A stretch of 34,788 bases of DNA from Chitinophagaceae bacterium UBA3961 (GTDB taxonomy: Bacteria; Bacteroidota; Bacteroidia; Chitinophagales; Chitinophagaceae), in assembly GCA_002385265.1 (NCBI GenBank), contig DGDD01000032.1, positions 5,998-40,785 of the forward strand. Direction: 5' to 3'. Position 1 is the stretch's first letter, and every line of letters starts with the position of its first letter. Under the pieces are notes generated by a model that made no database searches, was not told where the DNA came from, and saw only the letters and a program-made list of their open reading frames with translations. Shown here one piece after another: positions 23,870 to 32,136 of this stretch. The position numbers were made by a program, and so were the translations under genes.

Positions 23870-25720
23870 TTGGCCGATACCATTCAATTATTACCCGATC
23901 ACATTGCGAATCAAATAGCCGCCGGCGAGGTGATACAACGTCCTGCCAGTGCTGTGAAAGAATTGCTTGAAAATGCAGTGGATGCCGGTGCAACGGAAAT
24001 TCGCCTCATCATTAATGATGCAGGGAAAGCGTTGATTCAAGTAATTGACAATGGAAAGGGAATGAATGAAACAGACGCTCGCATGTGTTTTGAGCGTCAT
24101 GCTACCTCTAAAATTGCCAAAATTGAAGACCTGTTTCAAATCAGAACAATGGGTTTTCGAGGAGAAGCATTGGCTTCCATTGCTGCGGTGGCTCAGGTAG
24201 AATTGAAAACCAAGAGAGCCGAAGACGAACTTGGAACCTATATAGAAGTTGAAAACAGTACGGTTATTAAACAAGAACCGGCTGCTTTAGGAAATGGCAC
24301 CAGCATCGCCATGAAAAACCTGTTCTTCAATGTGCCCGCCAGAAGGAATTTCTTGAAAAGCAATGCTGCAGAAATGCGACACATCATCGATGAATTCATT
24401 CGAGTAAGCATGTCGTTTCCTGAAATTCAATTTACGCTTACTAGTAACGGTCAACAGGTTTTTTATTTAGAAAAAGGAACCCTCAAACAACGGATCGTAC
24501 AGTTATTAGGCACGAATTACAATTCGAAACTCGTATCTGTTCAAGAACATACTGATTACCTAAACATTTATGGTTTTGTAGGAAAACCTGAAACAGCCAA
24601 AAAAACCAGAGGCGATCAATACTTCTTTGTAAACAATCGCTTTATCAGAAGTGGTTATTTACACCATGCTGTAATGCAAGCATTTCAGGATCTCATTCCG
24701 TCTGATGGATTTCCATTATACGTGTTGTTCATAGATCTTGATCCCGCACAGGTAGATATTAATGTGCATCCTACAAAACAAGAGATCAAATTTGAAGACG
24801 AGAAAATTGTTTATGCCTTTGTACAGGCTGCGGTGAAGCATGCTTTGGCGCAGTTCAGTGTAGCACCTAGTCTTGAATTTGATTTAGATCCTACCATCCA
24901 GCAATTGGATGCGGTGAACAAACCTTTTACCGAAAACGAACAGTCTGCTGCCACCAATTCTTCTCTCTTTCAATCGTTCACTCAACGCTTTCAGGCGCAT
25001 GTGGTGAATCCCGGCAAGAGTAATATGCCCGGCTTTGAAAAGAAAGAGGAGCGATTTGAAAGCTTGATGGACCAATTGCGCAAACCGGTGGCCGATGAGT
25101 CGAGTGTTACAATCGGGCAATTCGACCATGCCAGTTTTCAACCAAAAGCAAGTACTCCTATTGCACACCTTCAGTTACATCAACGCTATATTATCGCCAG
25201 TACGGCATCCGGTTTCATTCTCATTCATCAAGGATTGGCCCATGAGCGAGTGCTGTACGAAAAATTTGCAGCAGCCAATCAACAAAGTCGCCTCCCATCA
25301 CAAAGAAGTTTGTTTCCGGTAAGCATTGACCTGGCTCCGGCAGATGTTGCATTAATGACTGAGCTAACAGAGCCTTTGCAAGAATTGGGATACTTGATCG
25401 AACCATTTGGCAACAACAGTTTTGTAATTCAAGGAACCCCCGCCGATCTGGAGCAAGGCAACGAGAAGCACATCATTGAACAATTGCTAGAACAATACAA
25501 GCATTTCGCTAACGAATTAAAAGTTTCGAAACGCGAGCAAATCATGCGTCACCTTTCCCGCCAACACGCAATTAGAGCGGGCAAGAGTTTAAGTCAAAAA
25601 GAAATGCAGCAATTGGTGGATGATTTATTCAACTGTTCGCAACCGGGCACTACCGCCTCCGGCCAACCTACTTTTATTGAATACAATGGAAGTTATTTGG
25701 AGAAAATGTTCGGACAATAA
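23870..25720 (+). CDS. mutL: DNA mismatch repair protein MutL, degenerate endonuclease motifs
   Basis: MutL is the GHKL-ATPase coordinator of mismatch repair. The 616-aa protein begins MADTIQLLPDHIANQIAAGEV, the universal MutL start, and its codon is TTG at 23870. The ATPase motifs are intact: ELLENAVDAGATEI, DNGKGMNE, HATSKI, GFRGEALASIAAV and NVPARRNFLKS. The C-terminal dimerisation domain (~430-616) should carry the DQHAxxExxxxE metal motif in endonuclease-type MutL. Here residues 453-459 read HQGLAHE, so the Asp and the first His are changed. The CPHGRP motif reads TASGQP (595-600). Nicking activity is therefore doubtful, and no mutH is in view. It converges on the next gene with a 1-nt gap. 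Confidence 0.96.
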   Translation: MADTIQLLPDHIANQIAAGEVIQRPASAVKELLENAVDAGATEIRLIINDAGKALIQVIDNGKGMNETDARMCFERHATSKIAKIEDLFQIRTMGFRGEALASIAAVAQVELKTKRAEDELGTYIEVENSTVIKQEPAALGNGTSIAMKNLFFNVPARRNFLKSNAAEMRHIIDEFIRVSMSFPEIQFTLTSNGQQVFYLEKGTLKQRIVQLLGTNYNSKLVSVQEHTDYLNIYGFVGKPETAKKTRGDQYFFVNNRFIRSGYLHHAVMQAFQDLIPSDGFPLYVLFIDLDPAQVDINVHPTKQEIKFEDEKIVYAFVQAAVKHALAQFSVAPSLEFDLDPTIQQLDAVNKPFTENEQSAATNSSLFQSFTQRFQAHVVNPGKSNMPGFEKKEERFESLMDQLRKPVADESSVTIGQFDHASFQPKASTPIAHLQLHQRYIIASTASGFILIHQGLAHERVLYEKFAAANQQSRLPSQRSLFPVSIDLAPADVALMTELTEPLQELGYLIEPFGNNSFVIQGTPADLEQGNEKHIIEQLLEQYKHFANELKVSKREQIMRHLSRQHAIRAGKSLSQKEMQQLVDDLFNCSQPGTTASGQPTFIEYNGSYLEKMFGQ

Positions 25721-25721
25721 T

Positions 25722-27323
25722 TTACTTCTTCTTTTTTGTATAGTAGGTCTCAAATAAATTGTATCTCAAATAGAAATACAAGGTCTTATTTCTTGCAATT
25801 GTATAGGGATAATTCGAACCGGGTTGAAGGTTTGCGTAATTATTAAAGCTTTGATTGTAGCGAAGTCCGAACGAGAATTTATTCCAATAATAATTGGCAT
25901 CTATCAATACGCGTGCATCGGTTCTATTGAGTTTTGATCCAATAGAATCGTTGCCAAAAGAAACGTATTTGAAGCTCACCAAAGAATCGCCACTCATCGA
26001 ACTCAATGGATTGGTAGAGCGCGTTTCTACGGAAGCCACTCCTCGCATCATTTGAGAGAATTGAATACCTGCCCCCAAATAAAAATTCTTAAACGGACTA
26101 TAATACGCTGAAATGGGCAAGTTGAAATAATACAGTTTTTGGGCGTTGGTGTAAGTGTGTACCCAACGTAAAGTAGACGCTTGTGCAGTACCGGTTTCAA
26201 CTCTCTTAACATTTACCAAAGTTGGCGCAATGTATTGTGGAGAGAGAACTTGAATCTCTGCTTGTAGAAATGACTTATCGTTCAAATGATACTGACCGTA
26301 TACAGAGGGAAGATAATCGCCAATCTTATTTTGTCCGGCATTAAAATTCAAGGATAAGGCGCGTTGATCAGAGATCGGCATTATTAGAGGAATCGAAATA
26401 CCGAATGCATACTTTTTATGATCGCCCGTACCTACTACTCTATTGCGCAGACTTTTGGTTTTGTCAGTTTCATATTTGAAACGTGAGCGAGGCTTGAATA
26501 ATGCAGTAGCAGCTAAATTAGGTATGGTATAATTAGGAATCAACTTTGGACTTGCGTTTCCATTCACCATGGTTTCAGCTCTCATCACATCAGAAATGGT
26601 TGCAGCAACCGGACCAATAGAACTTGGCTCAATAATATCTTCAACAGTTTTGGAATTTGAATTTACTACATCAGTAGTTCTTGAGCGGAGGCTTTTCTCT
26701 GTAGTCTTTTTTGTGAAAGCTTTAGAATAGCCACGATTGTACTTATTTTGAAATTCGCTTTTCGAGTGGTTAGCCTCTTTTGCTACCGATTCCTTCGATT
26801 TAGCACTCAAGTACTTTTCAGTTTTCAGAACCGTTTTGTCGGAAGAAACCACGGGGCTTTCAGTCGTTGGTGTTTTATTATCCAACAATCTTAGATCCTT
26901 ACTTTCTACAGATACACTATTCTCAGCAGCTTTTGAAACATTAGGCGGAGTGGCATCGCTTTTAGAATTACTATTCGATTTGTAAACAGAAGTACTGTTA
27001 CTGCTCGCTGATTCTTTCGTTGAAACTGAAGTCTTGCTATCAGATGAACTTGTAGATGCAGCCTGTTGCGATTCTTTATCAGTAAGTTTTGCCAAGGATG
27101 GCTCTGATTTATCATTCAGACCAAAATACAACCCAACACCAATGAGCAATACAGCAACTCCACCAAACCACCACCATTTAAAAGGCGATTTTGGTGAAAC
27201 AGGCATTTCATTATCGAGCAGCTGTTTCATCTGTTCCCAATGCTTTTGAACCGAAGCCGGGGAGCTCAGATTGTTCAGTTGTTCGGAAAGGTGTTTTTCG
27301 TATGGTTGTTGTTCTGGTGTCAC
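25722..27323 (-). CDS. Dual-membrane-spanning anti-sigma candidate: cytoplasmic segment, TM helix, linker, beta-barrel
   Basis: The 533-aa protein is translationally coupled to the ECF sigma gene: its start is GTG and the junction reads GTGA, overlapping the sigma stop. Residues 1-49 are a cytoplasmic segment (PYEKHLSEQLNNL, SVQKHWEQMKQLLD), the place of an anti-sigma domain. Residues 50-69 form one membrane helix (WWWFGGVAVLLIGVGLYFGL). Residues ~71-270 are a low-complexity Ser/Thr/Lys/Asn-rich linker. Residues ~300-533 look like outer-membrane beta-strands with aromatic girdles (YYFNLPISAYYSPFKNFYLGAGIQFS; YFYLRYNLF), ending in a basic KKKK tail. Together this predicts one chain crossing both membranes, as described for Dma anti-sigma factors of Bacteroides thetaiotaomicron. 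The family match is inferred from architecture and gene order, not from sequence comparison. Confidence 0.75.
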   Translation of the reverse strand: MTPEQQPYEKHLSEQLNNLSSPASVQKHWEQMKQLLDNEMPVSPKSPFKWWWFGGVAVLLIGVGLYFGLNDKSEPSLAKLTDKESQQAASTSSSDSKTSVSTKESASSNSTSVYKSNSNSKSDATPPNVSKAAENSVSVESKDLRLLDNKTPTTESPVVSSDKTVLKTEKYLSAKSKESVAKEANHSKSEFQNKYNRGYSKAFTKKTTEKSLRSRTTDVVNSNSKTVEDIIEPSSIGPVAATISDVMRAETMVNGNASPKLIPNYTIPNLAATALFKPRSRFKYETDKTKSLRNRVVGTGDHKKYAFGISIPLIMPISDQRALSLNFNAGQNKIGDYLPSVYGQYHLNDKSFLQAEIQVLSPQYIAPTLVNVKRVETGTAQASTLRWVHTYTNAQKLYYFNLPISAYYSPFKNFYLGAGIQFSQMMRGVASVETRSTNPLSSMSGDSLVSFKYVSFGNDSIGSKLNRTDARVLIDANYYWNKFSFGLRYNQSFNNYANLQPGSNYPYTIARNKTLYFYLRYNLFETYYTKKKK

Positions 27324-27865
27324 TTAATGGGTGCTACCTTGTTTAGTAATTTTTGTAACTGCTTTCTTGCTTCGCTCAAATGCCACTTACTCGTTCCCTC
27401 ACTGATACCTACCATGGTTGCGATTTCCCGGTGGTTGTATCCTTCTACGACATATAGATTGAAAACGGTTTGGGTGGCAGGGCTTAATTGTCGCACTAAT
27501 TGTAATAATTCTCTTGTCGACAGTCGTTGCACCGCATCCGCTTCAATATTGGGTTCTTCTGCTTTCTCCAATTCCACTACGGTGAACTTACTTTTTGCGC
27601 GAATAAAGTCGATCGCTGTATTAACCATGATTTTGCGAATCCAGGTATACAGGGTTGCTTTAGCGGCATCGTAAGTATGTATGTTCTTGAAAACTTTCAA
27701 AAACCCATTGTGCAGCACTTCAATGGCATCTTCTTCATTACGGGTATAGCGTAAGCATAGAGATACCATGACCCCGTAATACTGCTTGTACAGTAATTCC
27801 TGGGCCTGTCGGCTGTTGTTGATACAACCGGTGACTAAGTCGATATCTTCGGCTGACCGCGTCAA
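27320..27865 (-). CDS. ECF-type RNA polymerase sigma factor
   Basis: The 181-aa sigma-70-family factor has region 2 (~residues 20-95: ELLYKQYYGVMVSLCLRYTRNEEDAIEVLHNGFLKVFKNI, then TLYTWIRKIMVNTAIDFIR) and region 4 (~120-175: LSPATQTVFNLYVVEGYNHREIATMVGISEGTSKWHLSEARKQLQ). The start is TTG at 27865. The codon before it is an in-frame TAA, and the next in-frame ATG is at residue 33, which would delete part of region 2, so TTG is the only reasonable start. It is cotranscribed with the anti-sigma candidate. Its regulon is unknown; such pairs often control their own promoter. Confidence 0.93.
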   Translation of the reverse strand: MTRSAEDIDLVTGCINNSRQAQELLYKQYYGVMVSLCLRYTRNEEDAIEVLHNGFLKVFKNIHTYDAAKATLYTWIRKIMVNTAIDFIRAKSKFTVVELEKAEEPNIEADAVQRLSTRELLQLVRQLSPATQTVFNLYVVEGYNHREIATMVGISEGTSKWHLSEARKQLQKLLNKVAPIK

Positions 27866-27960
27866 TTAGCTTCGCTTTTCTATCTAAGGCTACTCTCCAG
27901 CTTTGGAAGGTTGCCTTCGATAACCGTCCTTAAAATAGAAAACGAACGGCTGATTAACAA

Positions 27961-27968
27961 CAAATGTA
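27961..27968 (-). promoter_or_regulatory. Possible sigma gene -7 element (TACATTTG)
   Basis: On the minus strand 27968-27961 reads TACATTTG, matching the housekeeping TAnnTTTG, 95 nt before the TTG start. No -33 TTG is placed well. A GAAGG-TTG-CCTTC hairpin lies between it and the gene (around 27905-27917). Confidence 0.4.
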
Positions 27969-28172
27969 TACGGCCAAACTGCGTAAAATCGTTGGGTTTT
28001 GCTTAAAAAAAAGTTAATTGGGTGGTTATTAGATGAATGTAAAGAGTGGGAAAATTGAATAAAATCGATTTTTCTGAAAATGAGACCTAATTGTTTGAGA
28101 TTAATGGGTTGATAATCTATGATTTAAGGTGAATACATTCAACGCGCGGAGATGTCGCGAAGGGTTTTTGAA

Positions 28173-28298
28173 ACCACAGATAACTCTCAAATTTTAAATA
28201 TAGATACCACAGATTAGAGTCCGTTATTCGTAGTGTATAACAGAATACTCAGCCCCTAATCTGTGTAAATCTGTCATAATTTGTGCGAATCCGTGGTC
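28173..28298. repeat. Nested inverted repeat with CACAGAT words
   Basis: ACCACAGAT (28173-28181) pairs with ATCCGTGGT (28289-28297, one G-T pair), and inside it CACAGATTAG (28209-28218) pairs perfectly with CTAATCTGTG (28257-28266). The AATCTGTG/CACAGATT vocabulary is familiar from intergenic repeats of many bacteria. No gene is seen in 27866-28492. Confidence 0.65.
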
Positions 28299-28328
28299 AA
28301 AAAATATTCACCTCAAACATAGGAGTGC

Positions 28329-28442
28329 GCGACGAAGTCGCAAAGCTTTTTTTCACCGCGGCGTCGCAGCGATCGCAGCGGTAACGCGGCGCTTTACTTT
28401 TGTCTTTTGAATCGCGGTGTCCTTCGACTCAACCTTTGGTTG
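28329..28442. repeat. GC-rich hairpin block with a GCGATCGC word
   Basis: GCGAC-GAA-GTCGC (28329-28341) is a perfect hairpin with a GAA loop. The 17-mer CGCAGCGATCGCAGCGG (28365-28381) is identical to 1436-1452. CAACC-TTT-GGTTG (28430-28442) is a further small hairpin. The block lies ~50 nt beyond the 3' end of the PBP4 gene. Confidence 0.6.
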
Positions 28443-28492
28443 GCTACGGAACCAGAAGAACTTAAGAAGCAGGTATCAATTGATGAAATCCT

Positions 28493-29824
28493 TTAATTAT
28501 TAGCGATAATTTCGCTGAGAAAATTTTCGAATTGCTTTCTTACCGCAGATGCTGAAGTTCTATGATTGTTAACCAGGAAAGAAAAGATCAAGGTTTTACC
28601 TTTTGATGTTGTCACGAATCCGCTGAGCGCAACCACACCGCTTAAGGTGCCCGTTTTCGCATACACCGATCCTGCAGCATTTTTATACAATCCGGAAAGC
28701 GTTCCTTGTCCGGCTCCCGGGAAAATCGCCTGCAAACGCTTCACATCGTACTCCTTCTTCATTTGAGAAAGAATGGTTACAAAGTCTTGCGGAGTAAACA
28801 AATTGTACCTGCTCAATCCGCTTCCATCTACCCAGCGTGGCCTTTGTGGCAATATCTTAAGATTATTCTTCAATACGTAGTCGATGATCTCCGATTCTGA
28901 GAAATAACCCAACTTCTGTTGTGAAGCCATGAGCAATAATTGCTCGGCGAAAAAATTATCGCTTCTGTGCATCATCGGCTTCAAAAGTGAATCGAGCGGC
29001 TGCGAATACACTGTACCGGTAGCTTTCACCATTGAATCGGTTTCCACTAGATTGAATTCAGTAGTAACCGTATCTTTTAAAAGTTCGAGTGCGGCTTCCA
29101 ATTGATTGGTTACAAAAGGAACCTGCTGCGACGCCTTCGGTTCTTTCCCCTCTGTTACATTAAAAACATTGGCATCTTTGGCTCGCTCAACGTAAAACTT
29201 TTTAGTGGTAAGATCGGGTTTGAACTTCAATTTCCAGTTTACTTCAGGAATTGAATAAATAGTAGGACCCGCAGTACTATCGGCTGTATCGCGCTCTTGA
29301 ACCCAGGTAACCACATTTCCGTAAACAGGCAAGGCCGAACGCTCGGGCTGATAGTCTTCATTGTAATCGTCCCAACTCCAGCCCATTCCAAATGGAGTGG
29401 TTTTAAAACTATTGGAAACAATTTTCAACTGCTGGGGTTGTCGCTTTAAGAAATCAATAACCGGTTGGTTCTTAAAATCGGGATGTAAAAAACTAGGATC
29501 ACCGGTTGGAATGAGGGTTAATCCATCGGATCCGGAACGGTATTGAATTCCGGGAATACTGTCTTTTAACAATTGCATTGCTGTGAAGCAAGTAACAATT
29601 TTAATATTCGAAGCGGGAATGAAATATTTATCGCTATTGTATTGATATAAATAGGAGCCGGCTTCGGGATCGTAAACAGCCAATCCAATATGAGCGTGCT
29701 TCAAACTACTATCGGCTAAAATAGTAGCGTTGGCCTTTTTCTGAAAAGATCGTTGCACCGAACAAGAACTAAAAAGTGCTACGGCACTTAATAGAAGAAG
29801 CCATCTATTTTTCATGTATTCCAT
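28493..29824 (-). CDS. dacB: PBP4-type D-alanyl-D-alanine carboxypeptidase/endopeptidase
   Basis: This low-molecular-weight penicillin-binding protein (peptidase family S13) cleaves D-Ala-D-Ala or cross-linked stem peptides. The three active-site motifs are intact: Ser72-x-x-Lys75 (SNIK), Ser-Asp-Asn at 288-290 (RSDNFFAEQLL) and KTG at 390-392 (YAKTGTLSGVVALSGF). The N-terminus is a signal sequence (LLLLSAVALFSSC) with Cys21 as a possible but non-ideal lipidation site. ATG at 29824 or 29815 are both possible; the latter gives a more usual MKNRWLLLL start. It lies 5-14 nt after the arginase-fold gene, so the two share an operon. A ~160-residue insert between SxxK and SxN is normal for this family. 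Confidence 0.93.
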   Translation of the reverse strand: MEYMKNRWLLLLSAVALFSSCSVQRSFQKKANATILADSSLKHAHIGLAVYDPEAGSYLYQYNSDKYFIPASNIKIVTCFTAMQLLKDSIPGIQYRSGSDGLTLIPTGDPSFLHPDFKNQPVIDFLKRQPQQLKIVSNSFKTTPFGMGWSWDDYNEDYQPERSALPVYGNVVTWVQERDTADSTAGPTIYSIPEVNWKLKFKPDLTTKKFYVERAKDANVFNVTEGKEPKASQQVPFVTNQLEAALELLKDTVTTEFNLVETDSMVKATGTVYSQPLDSLLKPMMHRSDNFFAEQLLLMASQQKLGYFSESEIIDYVLKNNLKILPQRPRWVDGSGLSRYNLFTPQDFVTILSQMKKEYDVKRLQAIFPGAGQGTLSGLYKNAAGSVYAKTGTLSGVVALSGFVTTSKGKTLIFSFLVNNHRTSASAVRKQFENFLSEIIANN

Positions 29825-29829
29825 CTTTA

Positions 29830-30969
29830 TTAAGCCGATCGCTCCTGAGCTCGGAACCAGCGTTCCGGAATTTCATTGTTGCTGGCCGTAAGGTAATCGG
29901 TATACGAACAAGGTATGAATTTTTCATCCGGTAATTGCATCCACCATCTTCCTGTTTTCTTACTCTGAAGAAACAATGCATCGATCTCACCAAAAGCAAT
30001 TTGAAATTCTCTGAAAGAATCTCTCTTTGTTAAAGGCGCTTCTCTGAGTGCCCTGCTTCTTCCATCGATAAAATACCACAACATGTGGGCTATTTGCTTG
30101 GCCGAAAGTTGATCTTTATCGTGCTCCGGAATATATCCATAGACGCCAACCGATTTCATTTCCATACTCATGCCTGCATATTGCATCAGCGTGCAAGCTT
30201 CTTCCCCATTAAAACCGTTCGGAGATACCCTAGAAGCGGGAGAGAAGGAATTTGCGAAAGCAGAAATATCAAAACTCATCAGGGAACAACTTCGAATCAC
30301 CGGTTCCATTTCTTCAATTCGTTCTTTTACTGTACCAACGCGGTAACAATCGAAGCGCAACTTATCCATGGTTTCCAACATTCTTGGATGCACATAGTAA
30401 CTTTGAAAACCGATATGATTGTAGTGACGAATATAATTCGGTTCTCCGGTGAGCATTTCCATTAAAAACTGCTCGCTCTTATTCGAAGATTCCAGGTTAA
30501 GATCTATCAATGCATCTACGCATACTGCTTCAATAATATTCTTCCTGTCTACAAAAACCTTGTATTGCGAGAGGGTTAGATCATGAGAACCACCCAAAAC
30601 AATGACTGTTTTACCGGCATCATACAAGGCGGTGAGTACTTCTTTAAGCGCAAAATGGGTGTCGAGAAGGCCGGCCCCTCTTTTCACATTGCCGATGTCG
30701 GCAATCTTAATGTCTTGATGCCAATAATACGCTGCATAAAATTGATGACGAATTTCGTTGGCCGGGTTCAATTCGCTGAACAGTTGCCAACTCCCCCTGG
30801 TTTCGGGACAGCCTACAATTACAATATCCACTTCCGTTAAATCCGGAAATTCCTCTTCGTACATGGGCAAAACCTGACCTAATTGACCGTCTCGGTACCC
30901 CTCATCATTGGAAATTTCATACCGGTTGATGGGGTCTAAATAATCCAAAATCTGTTCTAAATCAATCAT
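29830..30969 (-). CDS. Arginase/formimidoylglutamase-fold protein with altered metal site
   Basis: The 379-aa protein has the ureohydrolase fold. The motif GGSHD (126-130) keeps the metal His129. The second motif, normally DAHxD, reads Asp152-Ala-Leu154-Ile-Asp156, losing the His. The third, normally SxDxD, reads Ser232-Phe-Asp234-Ile-Ser236, losing the second Asp. With two of six usual Mn ligands changed, classical arginase or formimidoylglutamase activity is doubtful even though database labels would probably say formimidoylglutamase. A C-terminal ~60 residues (RWWMQLPDEKFIPCSYTDYLTAS) exceed the typical ~300-residue enzymes. No hut genes are near; its neighbour is a murein peptidase. A one-metal or non-catalytic role is possible. 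Confidence 0.8.
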   Translation of the reverse strand: MIDLEQILDYLDPINRYEISNDEGYRDGQLGQVLPMYEEEFPDLTEVDIVIVGCPETRGSWQLFSELNPANEIRHQFYAAYYWHQDIKIADIGNVKRGAGLLDTHFALKEVLTALYDAGKTVIVLGGSHDLTLSQYKVFVDRKNIIEAVCVDALIDLNLESSNKSEQFLMEMLTGEPNYIRHYNHIGFQSYYVHPRMLETMDKLRFDCYRVGTVKERIEEMEPVIRSCSLMSFDISAFANSFSPASRVSPNGFNGEEACTLMQYAGMSMEMKSVGVYGYIPEHDKDQLSAKQIAHMLWYFIDGRSRALREAPLTKRDSFREFQIAFGEIDALFLQSKKTGRWWMQLPDEKFIPCSYTDYLTASNNEIPERWFRAQERSA

Positions 30970-30974
30970 GAATG

Positions 30975-30981
30975 CAAGATA
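30975..30981 (-). promoter_or_regulatory. Possible shortened -7 element before the arginase-fold gene
   Basis: On the minus strand 30981-30975 reads TATCTTG, one T short of TAnnTTTG, with 5 nt to the ATG at 30969. The region is the 87-bp divergent spacer with pheS. Confidence 0.35.
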
Positions 30982-31043
30982 TATCTTAGCCTGAAACCCT
31001 CCATTGTCCTTTTAATAACAGGTGTGGATAGCGATCCATTTTG

Positions 31044-31051
31044 TATCTTTG
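31044..31051 (+). promoter_or_regulatory. pheS -7 element, 5 nt before the ATG
   Basis: TATCTTTG matches TAnnTTTG exactly, followed by CGGGC and the ATG at 31057, implying a leaderless or nearly leaderless mRNA. No -33 TTG at normal spacing. Confidence 0.6.
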
Positions 31052-31056
31052 CGGGC

Positions 31057-32088
31057 ATGGAGCAACTGTTGGCTCAGATAGAGCAATTAAAGAAAGAAAT
31101 TGCGGAAAGCGCAGTAACCGATGCGCCCTCCTTAGAGGCCTTCCGCATCCGTTTCCTCGGCACCAAGGGTATCGTTAAAAACCTGATGGGTGAGATGAAG
31201 AATGTGGCAAACGAGAAAAAGCGCGAATTCGGCCAAATCATGAACGAATTCAAGCAGTTTGCTGAATCTCATTTTGAGCAATGGAAAGAACAATTGGAAG
31301 CCGGTAGCGCCGCTGCGGGACCTTCTATTGACAATACCCTTCCGGGCGATAATCTCCCATTGGGCAGTCGTCACCCGATAAGCTTGATGCGCAATCATAT
31401 TATTTCAATTTTCCAACGACTCGGTTTTGCGGTTGCAGAAGGACCTGAAATTGAGGACGATTTCCATAATTTCACTGCCCTCAACCTGCCTGAACACCAT
31501 CCCGCTCGCGATATGCAGGATACTTTCTACATCCAACAGAATCCTGATTGGTTGTTGAGAACGCATACCAGCAATATTCAAATCCGCGAAATGGAAAAAG
31601 GCGAATTGCCTTTGCGCATTATTTGCCCCGGTCGCGTATACAGAAATGAAACCATTAGTGCAAGATCGCATTGCTTCTTCCATCAAGTAGAAGGATTGTA
31701 TATCGATGAAAATGTTTCCTTCGCCGATCTAAAACAAACCTTGTATTATTTCGTACAAGAGATGTACGGTAAGGATGTAAAAGTTCGCTTCCGCCCCTCC
31801 TATTTTCCATTCACAGAGCCAAGTGCGGAAATGGACATTAGCTGTCAAATTTGTGGAGGCTCCGGTTGTGCTATTTGTAAGAAAACAGGTTGGTTGGAAA
31901 TTCTGGGTTGTGGAATGGTGCATCCAAACGTTTTACAAAACTGCGGCATCGATCCAAACAAATATACCGGATTTGCTTTCGGTATGGGTATTGAACGTCC
32001 GGCATTGTTAAAATACGGCATCACCGATATTCGTTTGTTCAGCGAAAACGATGTCCGATTCCTACGGCAATTTACAGCCGCCACTTAA
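31057..32088 (+). CDS. pheS: Phenylalanyl-tRNA synthetase alpha subunit
   Basis: PheS is the catalytic subunit of the alpha2-beta2 class II synthetase that charges tRNA-Phe. The 343-aa product has the N-terminal coiled coil (~1-85, with the FLGTKGIVKNLMGEMKN segment), then SRHPISLMRNHIISIFQRLGF, HPARDMQDTFYI and the motif 2 region RTHTSNIQIREM...RVYRNETISARSHCFFHQVEGLYID. A four-Cys insert C-x2-C-x4-C-x2-C (CQICGGSGCAIC) precedes GWLEILGCGMVHPNVL, and motif 3 is GFAFGMGIERPALLKYGITDIR. The ATG at 31057 is preferred over an in-frame GTG at 31024 because it begins the family N-terminus and follows the -7 box. The beta subunit (pheT) is not next door. Confidence 0.97.
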   Translation: MEQLLAQIEQLKKEIAESAVTDAPSLEAFRIRFLGTKGIVKNLMGEMKNVANEKKREFGQIMNEFKQFAESHFEQWKEQLEAGSAAAGPSIDNTLPGDNLPLGSRHPISLMRNHIISIFQRLGFAVAEGPEIEDDFHNFTALNLPEHHPARDMQDTFYIQQNPDWLLRTHTSNIQIREMEKGELPLRIICPGRVYRNETISARSHCFFHQVEGLYIDENVSFADLKQTLYYFVQEMYGKDVKVRFRPSYFPFTEPSAEMDISCQICGGSGCAICKKTGWLEILGCGMVHPNVLQNCGIDPNKYTGFAFGMGIERPALLKYGITDIRLFSENDVRFLRQFTAAT

Positions 32089-32104
32089 GATATTTTTCTA
32101 CCTT

Positions 32105-32131
32105 AAACGCTTCCTTCGGGAAGCGTTTTTT
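32105..32131 (+). terminator. Intrinsic terminator of pheS
   Basis: AAACGCTTCC (32105-32114), UUCG loop and GGAAGCGTTT (32119-32128) form a perfect 10-bp stem running into a T-tract. It lies directly upstream of the hbd -7 box. Confidence 0.93.
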
Positions 32132-32136
32132 GTTTC

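Noticed and set aside
27240..27674. 144-aa plus-strand frame over the sigma/anti-sigma junction
   Set aside because: It is antisense to two well-supported coupled genes and has no recognisable domain.
28329..28400. tRNA or small structured RNA gene
   Set aside because: The hairpins do not form a cloverleaf or carry a T-loop sequence; they are independent small palindromes.
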